The position numbers and the translations under genes are program-made. 64,000 nucleotides of DNA, from assembly GCA_001899175.1 (NCBI GenBank), contig MKVH01000020.1, forward strand, positions 17,112 to 81,111, read 5' to 3'. Position 1 is the stretch's first letter. The number at the start of each line of letters is the position of its first letter. The notes beneath the pieces are model-generated. The model was not told the DNA's origin. It ran no database searches and saw only the letters and a program-made list of their open reading frames with translations. The DNA is from Candidatus Kapaibacterium thiocyanatum (lineage in GTDB: Bacteria > Bacteroidota > Ignavibacteria > Kapaibacteriales > Kapaibacteriaceae). Of this stretch, positions 55,001-62,442 are shown piece after piece.

Positions 55001-55419
55001 TACGCTCCCGTCATCCATGTCTCGCTCGCGGGCATCTTGTTGATCTGACGCACGTCCTCGCCGTTGGCATCGTCGGGAAGTCCTCTCATGCCCCGGCTGA
55101 TGGCGCCTGCATTCAGCGTCCATCCGAAACCGACCCACGAGGCATCTTCTTCCGCCGTCCCGCCGGAGTGGTAGGAGAGTGTCACGGGATACGAACTGCC
55201 ATGCGGTCCAGGAACTTCAAGAAGCGGGATGTTATACGTGAATCCGCCGTTGAACTCGCTGACCATACCCGTCGTGCCGAGTGGCTCGAAGGAGGTGTAT
55301 TCCGGCTGCGCGGGACCCGACGTCAGAGCGTGGGCGACCGTCGGCACGAGAAGCTCCGCCATGAAGACACTACACAGGGCAATGGCCGTCGCCTGCCGCC
55401 ATCGTGAGAACACTGTCAT
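49021..55419 (-). CDS. SpvB/TcB-like large N-terminal partner of the Rhs protein
   Basis: 2132 residues with a signal peptide (TAIALCSVFMAELLVPTVAHA region). The mature start is FNGGFTYNIPLLEVPGPHG, then YPVTLSYHSGGTAEEDASWV and GFGWTLNAGAISRGMRGLP, the opening of Bacteroidota Rhs-associated proteins that resembles SpvB/TcB N-terminal domains. The long middle is a beta-rich shell-like region. The end lacks the Rhs core. It overlaps its neighbours by 4 bases on both sides (55416 and 49024). With the 2553-residue Rhs gene it forms the two-protein set typical of these systems. Its role as the second half of a toxin shell is inference. Confidence 0.8.
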   Translation of the reverse strand: MTVFSRWRQATAIALCSVFMAELLVPTVAHALTSGPAQPEYTSFEPLGTTGMVSEFNGGFTYNIPLLEVPGPHGSSYPVTLSYHSGGTAEEDASWVGFGWTLNAGAISRGMRGLPDDANGEDVRQINKMPASETWMTGAYSTLQVASYDVLEFNAARRYNNYTGYSVTSGSMLNILNLASVGTTTQNGVKRFSATVDWSRLFSEFMTSTGAMAGLSATSLENATSGPTYSRALLGQMSSVYGTIGSYLARSFSTTVMPNATTEYSGVDKVGKFGVTAGFMPGPVLIGLHQGIIAGYSKREATNEIVRKGYGYLYQGAASLGDDMTDHSSERETPWTSRDRYLSPAYHSYDQFTCNAQGIGGGLRLVHDRAGYTTPVATTSQFDKIDLGLEAGGGPDKLTIGGSLRVGTSIMTLASGLGAGHQLNGMKHRPYSSANNRAMMRFGNDPADNVSYASDTKAVAPSLVFGVGTGLELVNIGTTSGLYSRVNNWHVDSVYKRLRSSSSVSYRTNKEMVRGSTLSSKQPSAYSAALHDTIIDRTEKAIADGIGEISVKNPGGMQYVFGLPVYARNERTLQFVGRSVHDLYRRSNRTAFGTLNLSTPGATGMVRTAPYATTWLMTEIRTPDYVDRTMDGPTLDDFGGYTQFGYRRTAGTREKGTFTDSVSKKWFKWRTPYQGYSYSPGRLTQTHDDRGAVAMGEKEMYFLSKIETKTHTAFFVTNKTNYTVPKSGGGTISIKGSQNTRMDAFEAWNTGMMDNDEEVCGNLPGPGNLQTRLAMPPGLYNNKFVGGVKRNRTKMTNQYFDDHSQDNKSEYLEKVILIAKDETGNYTDVIKTTNLEYTYEVMQTPAQRWVEMTKYNSRTKRYDPRPVADWDTVYSLSGMLNSAISLTSSGVYAQHTTSAAVTRMGKLTLKRVWTDYGTALNARISPYEFQYTYRRPRTQSYPAEIKGNALYNDIITFDSAFARVTGDATAADSARADSLTAAIQNPYYDPVMVDAWGGLRWNGFSDGDRYREHYSQQGQDGSIGYDAGAWQLKIIRLPSGGEIRVQYEQNTYSHVQNEPAMALVPIKNVVRAGDDWSFDLDLAALPGRDPATLRKLVEDYARREKLFFKFLMPITPCPVSLTTTSVPDSAAEFLTGYADIDANNVTLQSGNTVIRVKMTSSPKPPELLREFIRNERMMINTCGREAEEQDLTEPGTTSKAVFDKLDRMGGVIQANAMGIESFTASPGFGIYKANSYVRIPCQFKYGGGPRVKRVFLYDPGIETGRAAIYGNEYLYDKVEAGVRTSWGVATNEPGMIREESALVKFLIGRDEQQYFDKLAAGVDMEQFEGPIAASQLPGASIGYGRVIVKNIVSTGSEPGFTAVDFFTAMDYPVKMENTDIDDVPEYFPPINLPILAVRKGGTSATQGYAIHHNAMHGRVKAMRKCSGAFSSFNERTWQVVESIEHEYYEPGEGIPVLSVNAEGEASITTAVRGMEMDLHTETHAVHDLTAYAKVDADVGVVFPLAVMGHVAPPQALLKDQYLKTATITKVISYAVFEKSTRVVRDGRTIRTENVAFDDVTGAPIIVRTYDEFAGMESPAGTQDGSMVDYTIPAYMVYPAMGPASDGEGLQATGTTVSVSGSVVTIASATSFTSHCMPGDVVMLQGSAGTAFAQVTSISGANLVCGHVTNAPQASASSGVTATVVRSGRTNQLTAVAGKILRSGTYSPGTTNVWNLTSGVVAASATTWGDIWDYDTTLIGGLYATAQKNDYARGIRGKWRPSAQYVYRDSTFDLSATHRAWEAGRAASTYEPFPYGDPASRTVARWIRTSNVIQYSPNGDMLEEQNAIGISSVARFGHQGSVPSIIARNAESGTALFESFEDRYGSPVTSTENHTGRQSLALQTTAITACTVKVNQHYEDKGMLLRAWYRGQYAAIAKLGGTTLPTPVQRAYVAGWKLMEWNVPAGHAALTTHGAAALTFQVATNTGYIDDVRVQPQDAEATCYVYERTSLRLLAQLDDRHFAVIYRYNNEGRLMRKERETERGIVPLSEAEYNTPGIAHYTRKKDYVGTAPLRVGMSPAGVMDGGTEMLPGTLRKPASMKAAGDVLDIRLTPERRRMRLFGDTVNVEKPNVLKDGVRKYLNTNDEDSTGGRP

Positions 55420-56051
55420 ATCCGTAGTTCCGGTAGGTTGCGAAGTGTGCGTGGTCTGAACTGAAACTGTACGCGGCCCGATCCGAAGTAGCGGTCGGTC
55501 CAGACGAGCCGTGCTTCGTCCGATGCCGCGATATCATGCTCGCTTGCCGCCATCGTGATCGTGATGATGCGCCTCTCACCGAGGCCCGTCGTCTGTTCCA
55601 TGAAGGTATCGGCACCACTATACGAGTGGCCCTTATCCGTTTCGAGCGTCATGTCCTCGTGCAGCCGGAACGAGAGACCGGCGAGTTTTTCCGTGTAGGC
55701 ACCCACCGATGTCATGTCGTCGAAGAGAATGTCCTGCATCTCGTTCATAGGGCGGCCGTCACGCCGCGTGATCTCGAGCGTGAGCACGACGGCATCCGCG
55801 CCATGTGGCTTCGTGCTGTCTGTGGCATTCCGCATCGCAAGACGGGCGCGGCGGAATGCAGCGGGCATCATCGTGCAGCGGATGACATAGTTCCGGATGA
55901 CCATCGTATCGCTCATGCCATGCTCAGGATCACGCAGCCACGCATATCCTTCCGGCACGGTCATCTCGCGCATGCAGCCGCAGAGCATGGTTGTCATCGC
56001 CATACAGGCGGCGAGGAATACGTTCGTGGCTATCGTCGCGGCTCGTATCAC
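55416..56051 (-). CDS. Lipoprotein in the Rhs operon
   Basis: 211 residues. Lipoprotein signal (TNVFLAACMAMTTMLCGCMR; lipobox LCGC, acyl Cys at about 26). The rest has no motif I know; a beta-rich fold seems likely (VVLTLEITRRDGRPM, ERRIITITMAASEHDIA). It is coupled by 4-base overlaps to both the OmpH-like gene and the giant partner gene. Probably an outer- or inner-membrane accessory to export of the large proteins; this is inferred from position. Confidence 0.75.
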   Translation of the reverse strand: MIRAATIATNVFLAACMAMTTMLCGCMREMTVPEGYAWLRDPEHGMSDTMVIRNYVIRCTMMPAAFRRARLAMRNATDSTKPHGADAVVLTLEITRRDGRPMNEMQDILFDDMTSVGAYTEKLAGLSFRLHEDMTLETDKGHSYSGADTFMEQTTGLGERRIITITMAASEHDIAASDEARLVWTDRYFGSGRVQFQFRPRTLRNLPELRI

Positions 56052-56674
56052 TTCTTCTTGTCCTTGCTGCCCTTGAATGAACCGGAGTAGTGCGTCCGGA
56101 GATACTCCAGGACGATGGGCGTGACGTCCGTCATCTCCGACTGATAAAGGAGCATTCCTTCGTCCTGAATGGCGAGCACGAGGTCATAGCCGTGCTGCTT
56201 GCCGATTTCCTCGGCAGCAGTCTTGACCTGGCTCGCGATACCGCCCGTCAGGACCTGCTGCTCCTGTTCCATGCGCTGCATGATGGCGGACGCGTATTCC
56301 CGTACCTGCGCCTCCTTGGCGTGCAGGGCCTGTTCGCGGCCCTGCTGCTCGGCAGCCGAGAGCCCGGAACGCTCACGCTCGTAGTCCATGATCATGGTCT
56401 GCAGTTCCGCCTTCAGCGTATCCACGTTCGCCTGCCATGCTCCGGCCGTCCGCTGGAATGCCTGCCGTGCATCCTGCGCCCCCTGATACCGCTCGAGGAC
56501 GGTATTCACGCGGACGATGCCCGTGCGGGTGGATGCCGCAGGACGCAGAAGGAGATAGATGGAGGCCACGCAGGCAAGGACCGCGACGGCCCCGATGATG
56601 ATGACGAGGGGTCTGCTGATCGTGGTAGTCGAGGATGGCGTTGGTGCAGGTGATGGCGGGGTCTTGACGTTCAT
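56048..56674 (-). CDS. Membrane-anchored OmpH/Skp-like chaperone
   Basis: 208 residues from the ATG at 56674; the longer frame starts at 56725 and neither start has a clear ribosome site. A Pro/Ser/Thr-rich N terminus, one membrane segment (LVIIIGAVAVLACVASIYLL), then a periplasmic coiled-coil arm (ELQTMIMDYERERSGLSAAE, QALHAKEAQVREYASAIMQR) and a C-terminal beta/helix end (YDLVLAIQDEGMLLYQSEMT). This matches the OmpH/Skp family of periplasmic chaperones for unfolded outer-membrane proteins, but with a membrane anchor. It is coupled to the lipoprotein gene (4-base overlap) and would suit export of very large beta-rich proteins. Confidence 0.8.
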   Translation of the reverse strand: MNVKTPPSPAPTPSSTTTISRPLVIIIGAVAVLACVASIYLLLRPAASTRTGIVRVNTVLERYQGAQDARQAFQRTAGAWQANVDTLKAELQTMIMDYERERSGLSAAEQQGREQALHAKEAQVREYASAIMQRMEQEQQVLTGGIASQVKTAAEEIGKQHGYDLVLAIQDEGMLLYQSEMTDVTPIVLEYLRTHYSGSFKGSKDKKK

Positions 56675-56790
56675 TATCGTACGTGGTTTCACATGGAGGA
56701 ATGTATCAGGATCGGATCGCGGCACGAATCATCGTCCTGGCATACCGGGATGACCGATATGCCCGCGGCATCGTGCGTGATGTTGTAGTG

Positions 56791-59019
56791 CTACCGGATG
56801 ATGCGCAGGACACTCACGGCATCGCCCGTCTCCCACTGGAGCCGGACGACGTAGGTGCCTGAGACGAGTGTCTTCGTCTTGTCGAGTTCAGAGATGGTCA
56901 GCGTATGGATGCCAGCGGGGAGGTTGCCGAGCGCAGAGGCAAGGACCGTTTCTCCCACAAGGTTCAGGAGCGTGATGTTCGCGCGCTCCAATGTCCCTTG
57001 CGACGAAATGGTAAGCGACGCACCACTCATGCGTATCTGGACGGCCTCGTCATACGAGGCGAGCGTACCCGTACTCCCACGGCGAACATGGATGTCATGG
57101 CCTCCTGCCTGCACAAGGACACGCTCCTTCAGCGCTCCGTCTCCCGGCCAGTAGACCGTCATCGTGTCCGCGGTGTTGCCTGTCGGCGGCAACGTGAACA
57201 CGGGAGGGTCTTGCACGAGCCGCCCCCGGCCGCTCGCGTACGTCATATGTGTCGTGCCGACGTCCACGGACGCACCCGCCAGCGGCTGTGGTGCTGCCGC
57301 GAGGCGGGCCGTGCGTCCGGGCATGATGTTCATGCGGTTGTAATAGACCTGAACGCTGTTTCGCCGGTCGACGAGGAGGTCGAGGCGTCCGTCGCCGTCC
57401 AGATCACAGACGACGCCGTCGCCGCAGTCGTCGAGACCATCCAGGCCCCATGCCGACGTAACGTCTTCCCACGTTCCGCTTGTTTTTTGAAAGACGCCGA
57501 GGTAACGGCACGTTCCGCGAGAGAAGCGAAGCTGCTCCTGCACGCCATCGTTGTCCAGATCGGCATAGATAACGGAACTCAGATGTTCCTCATAGCGCGG
57601 GCTCTCGGCATCGCCGTCGTCGAGTGCGATGGACGCACTGCCATAGGAAACCATGCGTACGTCATGGGCCGTACCTGCATTCGCATCGCTCCACGGCACG
57701 GATGACGGGAGGCGCAGGATCGCGGCCTGCCGCTCATCGTCCCAACCGATCCATGATCCGATGGGCTCTCTCAGGGTGGATTCTCCGGCACGTCCACGTG
57801 CCTCCGTGCTCCAGCTCTGTCCCTCGCCGACCATGCGGACGATATGATCCTCTGCTCCCGTACGAAGGACGACGTCCAGACGTCCATCCTTGTCGACGTC
57901 GGCGATCATCGTGACAGGGGCTTCGGTCGTGCCCAGCAGATCCTGCGCCCACGGCGAAGCCTGCCACACGCCGGATGTGGCACGCCCAAGAGCAAACAGC
58001 GTCGGCACTCCCGCCGAGCGGCCGCCGAGAAGTATTTCTTCCTTCCCATCGTGATCGATGTCGCCGATCGACATGCTCATGGGAACGAGAGACGCCGAAA
58101 GCTGGGCCTGGCCCATGTGCACGAGATGTCCACCATGCTTCATGGTATAGAACGTCACCTTGTCATCACCCGCTCCATTCATGGCCGCAACATCCATGCG
58201 TCCGTCGCCATCGGCATCCACGAAGAAGACGTAGGGCGTGGCGGAGGTGTCCTCAAGCGTAATGTCGACAGGCGTCATGCTCCTGCCATCGTTCATGTAG
58301 AGCATTCCGGCCGCCGAGAAGTCGAGCCTGCCGTCGCCGTTGACGTCACTCACGGAGAGATACCGCACGTCACTCCGGCCCTTGTCCCGTGCGTCGTCCA
58401 GCATCGTGTCGCGCACGAAGCCACGCTCCGTGATCTCCGGCATCTCCACCACGACGTCCATCATGAAACCGAAGGGTGCCGTGCTCCATGCGCCGCCAGA
58501 CGCCTGCACAAGCTGTTCCAGTCGGCGCTGGCCCGATGCTTCGGTGCATGGCGCCACACGCTCTATCATGTCCGTGACCAGTCTGACGTCGTTATGGCGC
58601 CCCTCGACCGACACGAAGCACTGTCCGCCTGCATGGACGTACGGATCATCGAAGTGCGTGGTAACGGTCTCGATGCCGTCCTTCTCCTTCGTGACTCTGG
58701 TTCGTACGACAGCACGCTCGAGGCGTGGTGCGAGTAGTCCGCCCTCGTGTCCGTAGACGACGATATCGCACGCATGATCACCCTGGGGACCATCCAGCAT
58801 GACCGAGACCGACGTCATGCGCGTACCCGCAGGCAGCCGCATACGCTGGACACATTTCACGAGACTGCCGTCAGTGTAGACACCATAGTGTCCACCCGGT
58901 TCGTACGTACGAAGGGTATCCGTAGCGGCAATGCCAGGAATGGCAGGTATGAATAGCAGAACACTCGCTGCAAGACTCACCGGATACCGTCTTGCCGGAC
59001 AACGTACCAATTTCCTCAT
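56791..59019 (-). CDS. Secreted FG-GAP/VCBS protein with T9SS C-terminal sorting domain
   Basis: 742 residues. Signal peptide (RYPVSLAASVLLFIPAIPGI). Then the block FDDPYVHAGGQCFVSVEGRH, and FG-GAP repeats with metal-binding loops (DVNGDGRLDF, DADGDGRMDV, DIDHDGKEEI, DVDKDGRLDV, DLDGDGRLDL). An ASPIC/UnbV-like part (TMTVYWPGDGALKERVLVQA) follows. The C terminus (ITLLNLVGETVLASALGNLP to SGTYVVRLQWETGDAVSVLR) is a T9SS type A sorting domain. First gene of the Rhs operon, AGGAAG before the ATG. A paralogue lies at 1-2244. FG-GAP/VCBS domains also occur within TcB toxins, so this could be a separate chain of such a machine (inference). Confidence 0.85.
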   Translation of the reverse strand: MRKLVRCPARRYPVSLAASVLLFIPAIPGIAATDTLRTYEPGGHYGVYTDGSLVKCVQRMRLPAGTRMTSVSVMLDGPQGDHACDIVVYGHEGGLLAPRLERAVVRTRVTKEKDGIETVTTHFDDPYVHAGGQCFVSVEGRHNDVRLVTDMIERVAPCTEASGQRRLEQLVQASGGAWSTAPFGFMMDVVVEMPEITERGFVRDTMLDDARDKGRSDVRYLSVSDVNGDGRLDFSAAGMLYMNDGRSMTPVDITLEDTSATPYVFFVDADGDGRMDVAAMNGAGDDKVTFYTMKHGGHLVHMGQAQLSASLVPMSMSIGDIDHDGKEEILLGGRSAGVPTLFALGRATSGVWQASPWAQDLLGTTEAPVTMIADVDKDGRLDVVLRTGAEDHIVRMVGEGQSWSTEARGRAGESTLREPIGSWIGWDDERQAAILRLPSSVPWSDANAGTAHDVRMVSYGSASIALDDGDAESPRYEEHLSSVIYADLDNDGVQEQLRFSRGTCRYLGVFQKTSGTWEDVTSAWGLDGLDDCGDGVVCDLDGDGRLDLLVDRRNSVQVYYNRMNIMPGRTARLAAAPQPLAGASVDVGTTHMTYASGRGRLVQDPPVFTLPPTGNTADTMTVYWPGDGALKERVLVQAGGHDIHVRRGSTGTLASYDEAVQIRMSGASLTISSQGTLERANITLLNLVGETVLASALGNLPAGIHTLTISELDKTKTLVSGTYVVRLQWETGDAVSVLRIIR

Positions 59020-59552
59020 AGCTTCCTATCTCAGTTCGCATTCACGTGTACACTACACACATTCGCGCGGTGAAGCGGCCCAATATAGACCCGAAGCAGG
59101 GCTAGTGACAAATATCGACGGTATTGTCATTCAGCCATCTAGCACACGATCGTACTCATTTACCAAACGGGTGTCTAACCACTCCAACACAGAAATATCC
59201 TTGATCAATCCTGGGGGTTGTCCTCCATGCGCTGATGACGTTGACCTTCCCCCGTTTGGTTGACAGTGTAGAGGTCTCCAATTTCCATCCGGAAAGGAGG
59301 CAGATATGACAGAGAAGCGCGGGAAACGCTATGACGACGAAGGATGTGACGATAACGAACCCGAGAACCAGACCATGGTGTTCGGGTTCGTGCGTTTTCG
59401 GGCCGATCGCCCCGCCATTCATGCGATCGGCTACCTGTACCGACCGACTATCTTTCCGGCTCGGTGCGATTTTTTTCGGGCTCTGTCCAATACCGGATTC
59501 TCGATTGTTATTGGGGTGTACGACACATTCACCCACTGCGTTCGAGGTTCGA
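59020..59552. other. Divergent region between the Rhs operon and the AhpD-like gene
   Basis: About 530 bases. It should hold the Rhs-operon promoter (minus strand) and the promoter for the plus-strand genes. A strong Shine-Dalgarno (AAGGAGG) 5 bases before an ATG at 59306 opens a frame that runs through the AhpD gene in another phase; I do not call it a gene. A TTGACA occurs at about 59260. No RNA structure recognised. Confidence 0.5.
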
Positions 59553-60044
59553 ATGAGCAACATCAGAATCAACGTCTTCGAAAAGGGCGCCCCGGTGCTT
59601 GGCGCCCTGTCGGGATTCGGCAGACACCTGGCCCAATCGTCGATCGAAACAGCCTTGCTGCACCTGCTGTATTTTCGGGTGTCGCAGATCAACGGATGCG
59701 CCTTCTGTCTGGACATGCACGCGAAAGACCTGCGTGCCGTCGGCGAGACCGAGCAACGCCTCCACGTCCTCCCGGCCTGGCGCGAAGCTCCTTTCTATTC
59801 GGAACGCGAGCGCGCCGCTCTGGAATGGGCCGAAGCGCTTACGAGACTCGAAGGGAGCATGGTATCGGACGCCGTCTATGCCACGGCCCGGGAACAGTTC
59901 TCCGAGACCGAGCTCATCGACCTGACGCTCGGCGTGATCGCCATCAACAGCTACAATCGTCTCAACATCGCCTTCGGAGCAGCAGTAGGCACCTATCGCG
60001 TCGGACAGTTCAGCCAGAAGACGCAACCACAACCCCAATCATGA
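59553..60044 (+). CDS. AhpD-like carboxymuconolactone decarboxylase-family protein
   Basis: 163 residues from the ATG at 59553, preceded by GAGG; longer upstream reading is not family-like. The family motif is FRVSQINGCAFCLDMHAKDL: a CxxC pair (Cys-Ala-Phe-Cys) with the His three residues on, as in AhpD-type alkylhydroperoxidases, which reduce peroxides or recycle AhpC. Follow-up helices match (ERERAALEWAEALTRLEG). Cytoplasmic. Its last bases overlap a possible ATG of the next gene (ATGA), and it precedes a YCII protein and an ECF42 sigma factor, the usual neighbours of such redox-linked loci. Confidence 0.9.
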   Translation: MSNIRINVFEKGAPVLGALSGFGRHLAQSSIETALLHLLYFRVSQINGCAFCLDMHAKDLRAVGETEQRLHVLPAWREAPFYSERERAALEWAEALTRLEGSMVSDAVYATAREQFSETELIDLTLGVIAINSYNRLNIAFGAAVGTYRVGQFSQKTQPQPQS

Positions 60045-60070
60045 CCATCAATATCATCGAGGACACGACC

Positions 60071-60433
60071 ATGAACGATTTCATCCTTCTCTTCCGCAGG
60101 GACTCCGTCTCCAGGGAAAACCAGCCGTCACCGGAACAGATGCAATCCTCCATCAAGCCGTGGCAGGACTGGATCGGCAGCATCGCCGCCCAGAACAAGC
60201 TGGTGAGCTCGGGAAACCGGCTTCACAACGAAGGCAAGGTCGTGAAGTCCCCTACCATGGTGACGAACGGCCCGTATGTCGAGATCAAGGAATCGATCAG
60301 CGGCTACATCATCGTCCGCACGAAAGACTTCGACGAAGCCGCGGAGCTGGCGAAGGGATGCCCTATCCTGCAGGATCCGTGGAACGGCAACGTAGAAGTC
60401 CGCATGATCGTTCCGATGGAACCCGCCAACTGA
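60071..60433 (+). CDS. YCII/DGPF-domain protein
   Basis: 120 residues from the ATG at 60071 (GAGGA upstream); a longer start at 60041 overlaps the preceding stop and is possible. Matches the DGPF/YCII group: FILLFRRDSVSRENQPSPEQ, then WQDWIGSIAAQNKLVSSGNR, VVKSPTMVTNGPYVEIKES and GYIIVRTKDFDEAAELAKGC. Such proteins are typically encoded next to ECF42-type sigma factors, as here. Their function is not known. It ends 10 bases before the sigma gene. Confidence 0.88.
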   Translation: MNDFILLFRRDSVSRENQPSPEQMQSSIKPWQDWIGSIAAQNKLVSSGNRLHNEGKVVKSPTMVTNGPYVEIKESISGYIIVRTKDFDEAAELAKGCPILQDPWNGNVEVRMIVPMEPAN

Positions 60434-60443
60434 TTCCACTGCC

Positions 60444-61694
60444 ATGGACGGACACGAACTCCTGCCGAATCTCTTCAGGACAGAGTACCGCAAGATCATT
60501 GCGGTACTCTGTGCCACGTTCGGCATAGACCATGTGGAGATCGCCGAGGATATCGTCGCCGACACGTTCCTGTCCGCCACGGAGTTATGGGGCACGAAGG
60601 GCCTGCCGGAGAATCCGACGGCATGGCTGTATACCGTCGCGAAGAACAAGACGAGAAATCATCTCAAGCGGACGTCGCTGTTCGCGAATACGATCACACC
60701 TGCACTGCGGAACGACCTGCCCGTGTCGGAGGAGCCGTCGATCGACCTGACCGAAGAGCGTATACGCGACAGCCAACTGGCGATGATCTTCACGGTATGC
60801 GATCCGCGCATCCCGGTCGAAGCCCAGGTGGCGCTCGCATTGAACCTCCTTTGCGGCTTCGGTGTGCAGGAGGTAGCCGATGCCTTCCTGATCACCAGGG
60901 AAGCTGCATACAAACGGCTGCATCGCGGGAAGGAACGCCTGCGATCGGAGCGCATCCGGATCGAACAACCCGAAGCGCACGAACTGGACGACAGACTACC
61001 TGCCGTACTCACGACATTGTATCTGCTGTTCAGCGAAGGCTACTACTCCTCATCGACGAATACCATCCTCCGCAAGGACCTTTGCGGTGAAGCGATGAGA
61101 CTCGCATATCTCCTCGTTCAGAACGAGACGACCAATCTGCCTGTCGTCAATGCATTGCTGTCGCTGATGTGCTTCCACGCGTCGCGGTTCGATGCGCGCT
61201 TCAGTGCGAACGGCGACGTCGTCCTGTACGGAGACCAGGACGTCGGCCTCTGGGATATGGAGCTCGTACGAATGGGCGAACACTTCCTGAACCAGGCATC
61301 GACGGGTTCCAACCTGTCGAAGTATCATCTGGAAGCGGGCATCGCCTATTGGCATACCCATAAGGACGATACGACCGAGAAATGGGAGAGTATCCTGCAG
61401 CTCTACAACCGTCTGTTGCAGATCGAGTATTCTCCTGTCGCGGCCCTGAACAGGACGTATGCGCTCGCGAAAGCGAATGGCTACGAGCAGGCCATCGTCG
61501 AAGCGGAAAAGCTCGACCTCACGGCCAATCATCTGTACCACTGCCTGCTCGGACATCTCTACGTGGATATCGATCGGACCATGGCTCTGCATCACTTCGA
61601 TATCGCATTGTCCATGACGACGTCGGACATGGAACGGCAGGTCATCGTGCAGCAGATGGATGCGATCGTTCCGACGTGGAACTCACCGCCCTGA
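60444..61694 (+). CDS. ECF42-type sigma factor with C-terminal TPR-like extension
   Basis: 416 residues, far longer than a plain ECF factor. Region 2 (IAEDIVADTFLSATELWGTK, NPTAWLYTVAKNKTRNHLKR) and region 4 (QVALALNLLCGFGVQEVADA, ITREAAYKRLHRGKERL) are followed by about 200 residues (LLFSEGYYSSSTNTILRKDL, then helical repeats such as PVAALNRTYALAKANGYEQA). This is the DUF6596/TPR-like extension that marks the ECF42 group, which is thought to control the sigma without a classical anti-sigma factor. The partner YCII gene sits 10 bases upstream. Target genes likely include its own neighbours, which is inferred from the group. Confidence 0.93.
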   Translation: MDGHELLPNLFRTEYRKIIAVLCATFGIDHVEIAEDIVADTFLSATELWGTKGLPENPTAWLYTVAKNKTRNHLKRTSLFANTITPALRNDLPVSEEPSIDLTEERIRDSQLAMIFTVCDPRIPVEAQVALALNLLCGFGVQEVADAFLITREAAYKRLHRGKERLRSERIRIEQPEAHELDDRLPAVLTTLYLLFSEGYYSSSTNTILRKDLCGEAMRLAYLLVQNETTNLPVVNALLSLMCFHASRFDARFSANGDVVLYGDQDVGLWDMELVRMGEHFLNQASTGSNLSKYHLEAGIAYWHTHKDDTTEKWESILQLYNRLLQIEYSPVAALNRTYALAKANGYEQAIVEAEKLDLTANHLYHCLLGHLYVDIDRTMALHHFDIALSMTTSDMERQVIVQQMDAIVPTWNSPP

Positions 61695-61748
61695 TGGTGA
61701 TATTTCGCCTTGTATCCGCTTACCTTCCGCCACTCGCAGTATCCACCT

Positions 61749-62321
61749 ATGACATCCGATATGCCGGCCTCCTCACCGATATCGAACGATAGCCTCGTAC
61801 TCGTGCGCCCGCATGCGCGCTATCGCAAGACCTATCTCGAAGGGTTCCGAGAGTTGACGAACGATGCGGAACGTACAGCATGGATATACCTTGGCGAAGC
61901 GGCACCACTCGATACGCTCGACGGTGACTTCGATGCCTATGTGAATACCTTGCTGAACCGCGAGTTCGAACGGCCGCCAGGATTCGTCTGCGATACGATC
62001 TACTGGGGTCTTGTCGGCGACACGGTCGTCGGTCGCATCGCTCTCAGGCATGAACTCAACGAGATGCTCGCCATGGTCGGAGGGCATATCGGCTATATCG
62101 TACGTCCGTCGTACAGGAATACGGGTATGGCCTCCGCCATGCTTCGGGCCATTCTCGATACGGATCGTGCGAGGGCAGTGGGCAGGCTGCTGCTGACGTG
62201 CGACGACGGGAATGCGGCATCCGAACGCGTCATCGTCAGGAACGGAGGCATCTATGAAAGCTCGGTATCTCCTGGCTCCGGACGTCCGGCAAAGAGGCGT
62301 TTCTGGATCGACGTGAGGTGA
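61749..62321 (+). CDS. GNAT-family N-acetyltransferase
   Basis: 190 residues from the ATG at 61749; an ATG at 61710 and one at 61761 are alternatives, and none has a clear ribosome site. GNAT fold with GLVGDTVVGRIALRHELNEM, the acetyl-CoA loop HIGYIVRPSYRNTGMASAML (R/Q-x-x-G-x-G/A type), and DDGNAASERVIVRNGGIYES. Transfers an acetyl group to an amine or protein; the substrate is unknown. Downstream of the ECF42 gene by 54 bases, same strand. Confidence 0.88.
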   Translation: MTSDMPASSPISNDSLVLVRPHARYRKTYLEGFRELTNDAERTAWIYLGEAAPLDTLDGDFDAYVNTLLNREFERPPGFVCDTIYWGLVGDTVVGRIALRHELNEMLAMVGGHIGYIVRPSYRNTGMASAMLRAILDTDRARAVGRLLLTCDDGNAASERVIVRNGGIYESSVSPGSGRPAKRRFWIDVR

Positions 62322-62442
62322 GAGTCCTCGATATCATCGGCCCGGACATGGCGACACGAATGTTATCGACACCATTGTTCGATATGTGACCGGGCGCTAG
62401 ATTGGTTCGGCAGTTTTCATCCATTCACACCCGAATCACGTC

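Noticed and set aside
59156..59716. Minus-strand 186-residue frame with a hydrophobic stretch
   Set aside because: It overlaps the AhpD-like gene in antisense and lacks a ribosome site; the hydrophobic stretch lies opposite the unexplained plus-strand leader.
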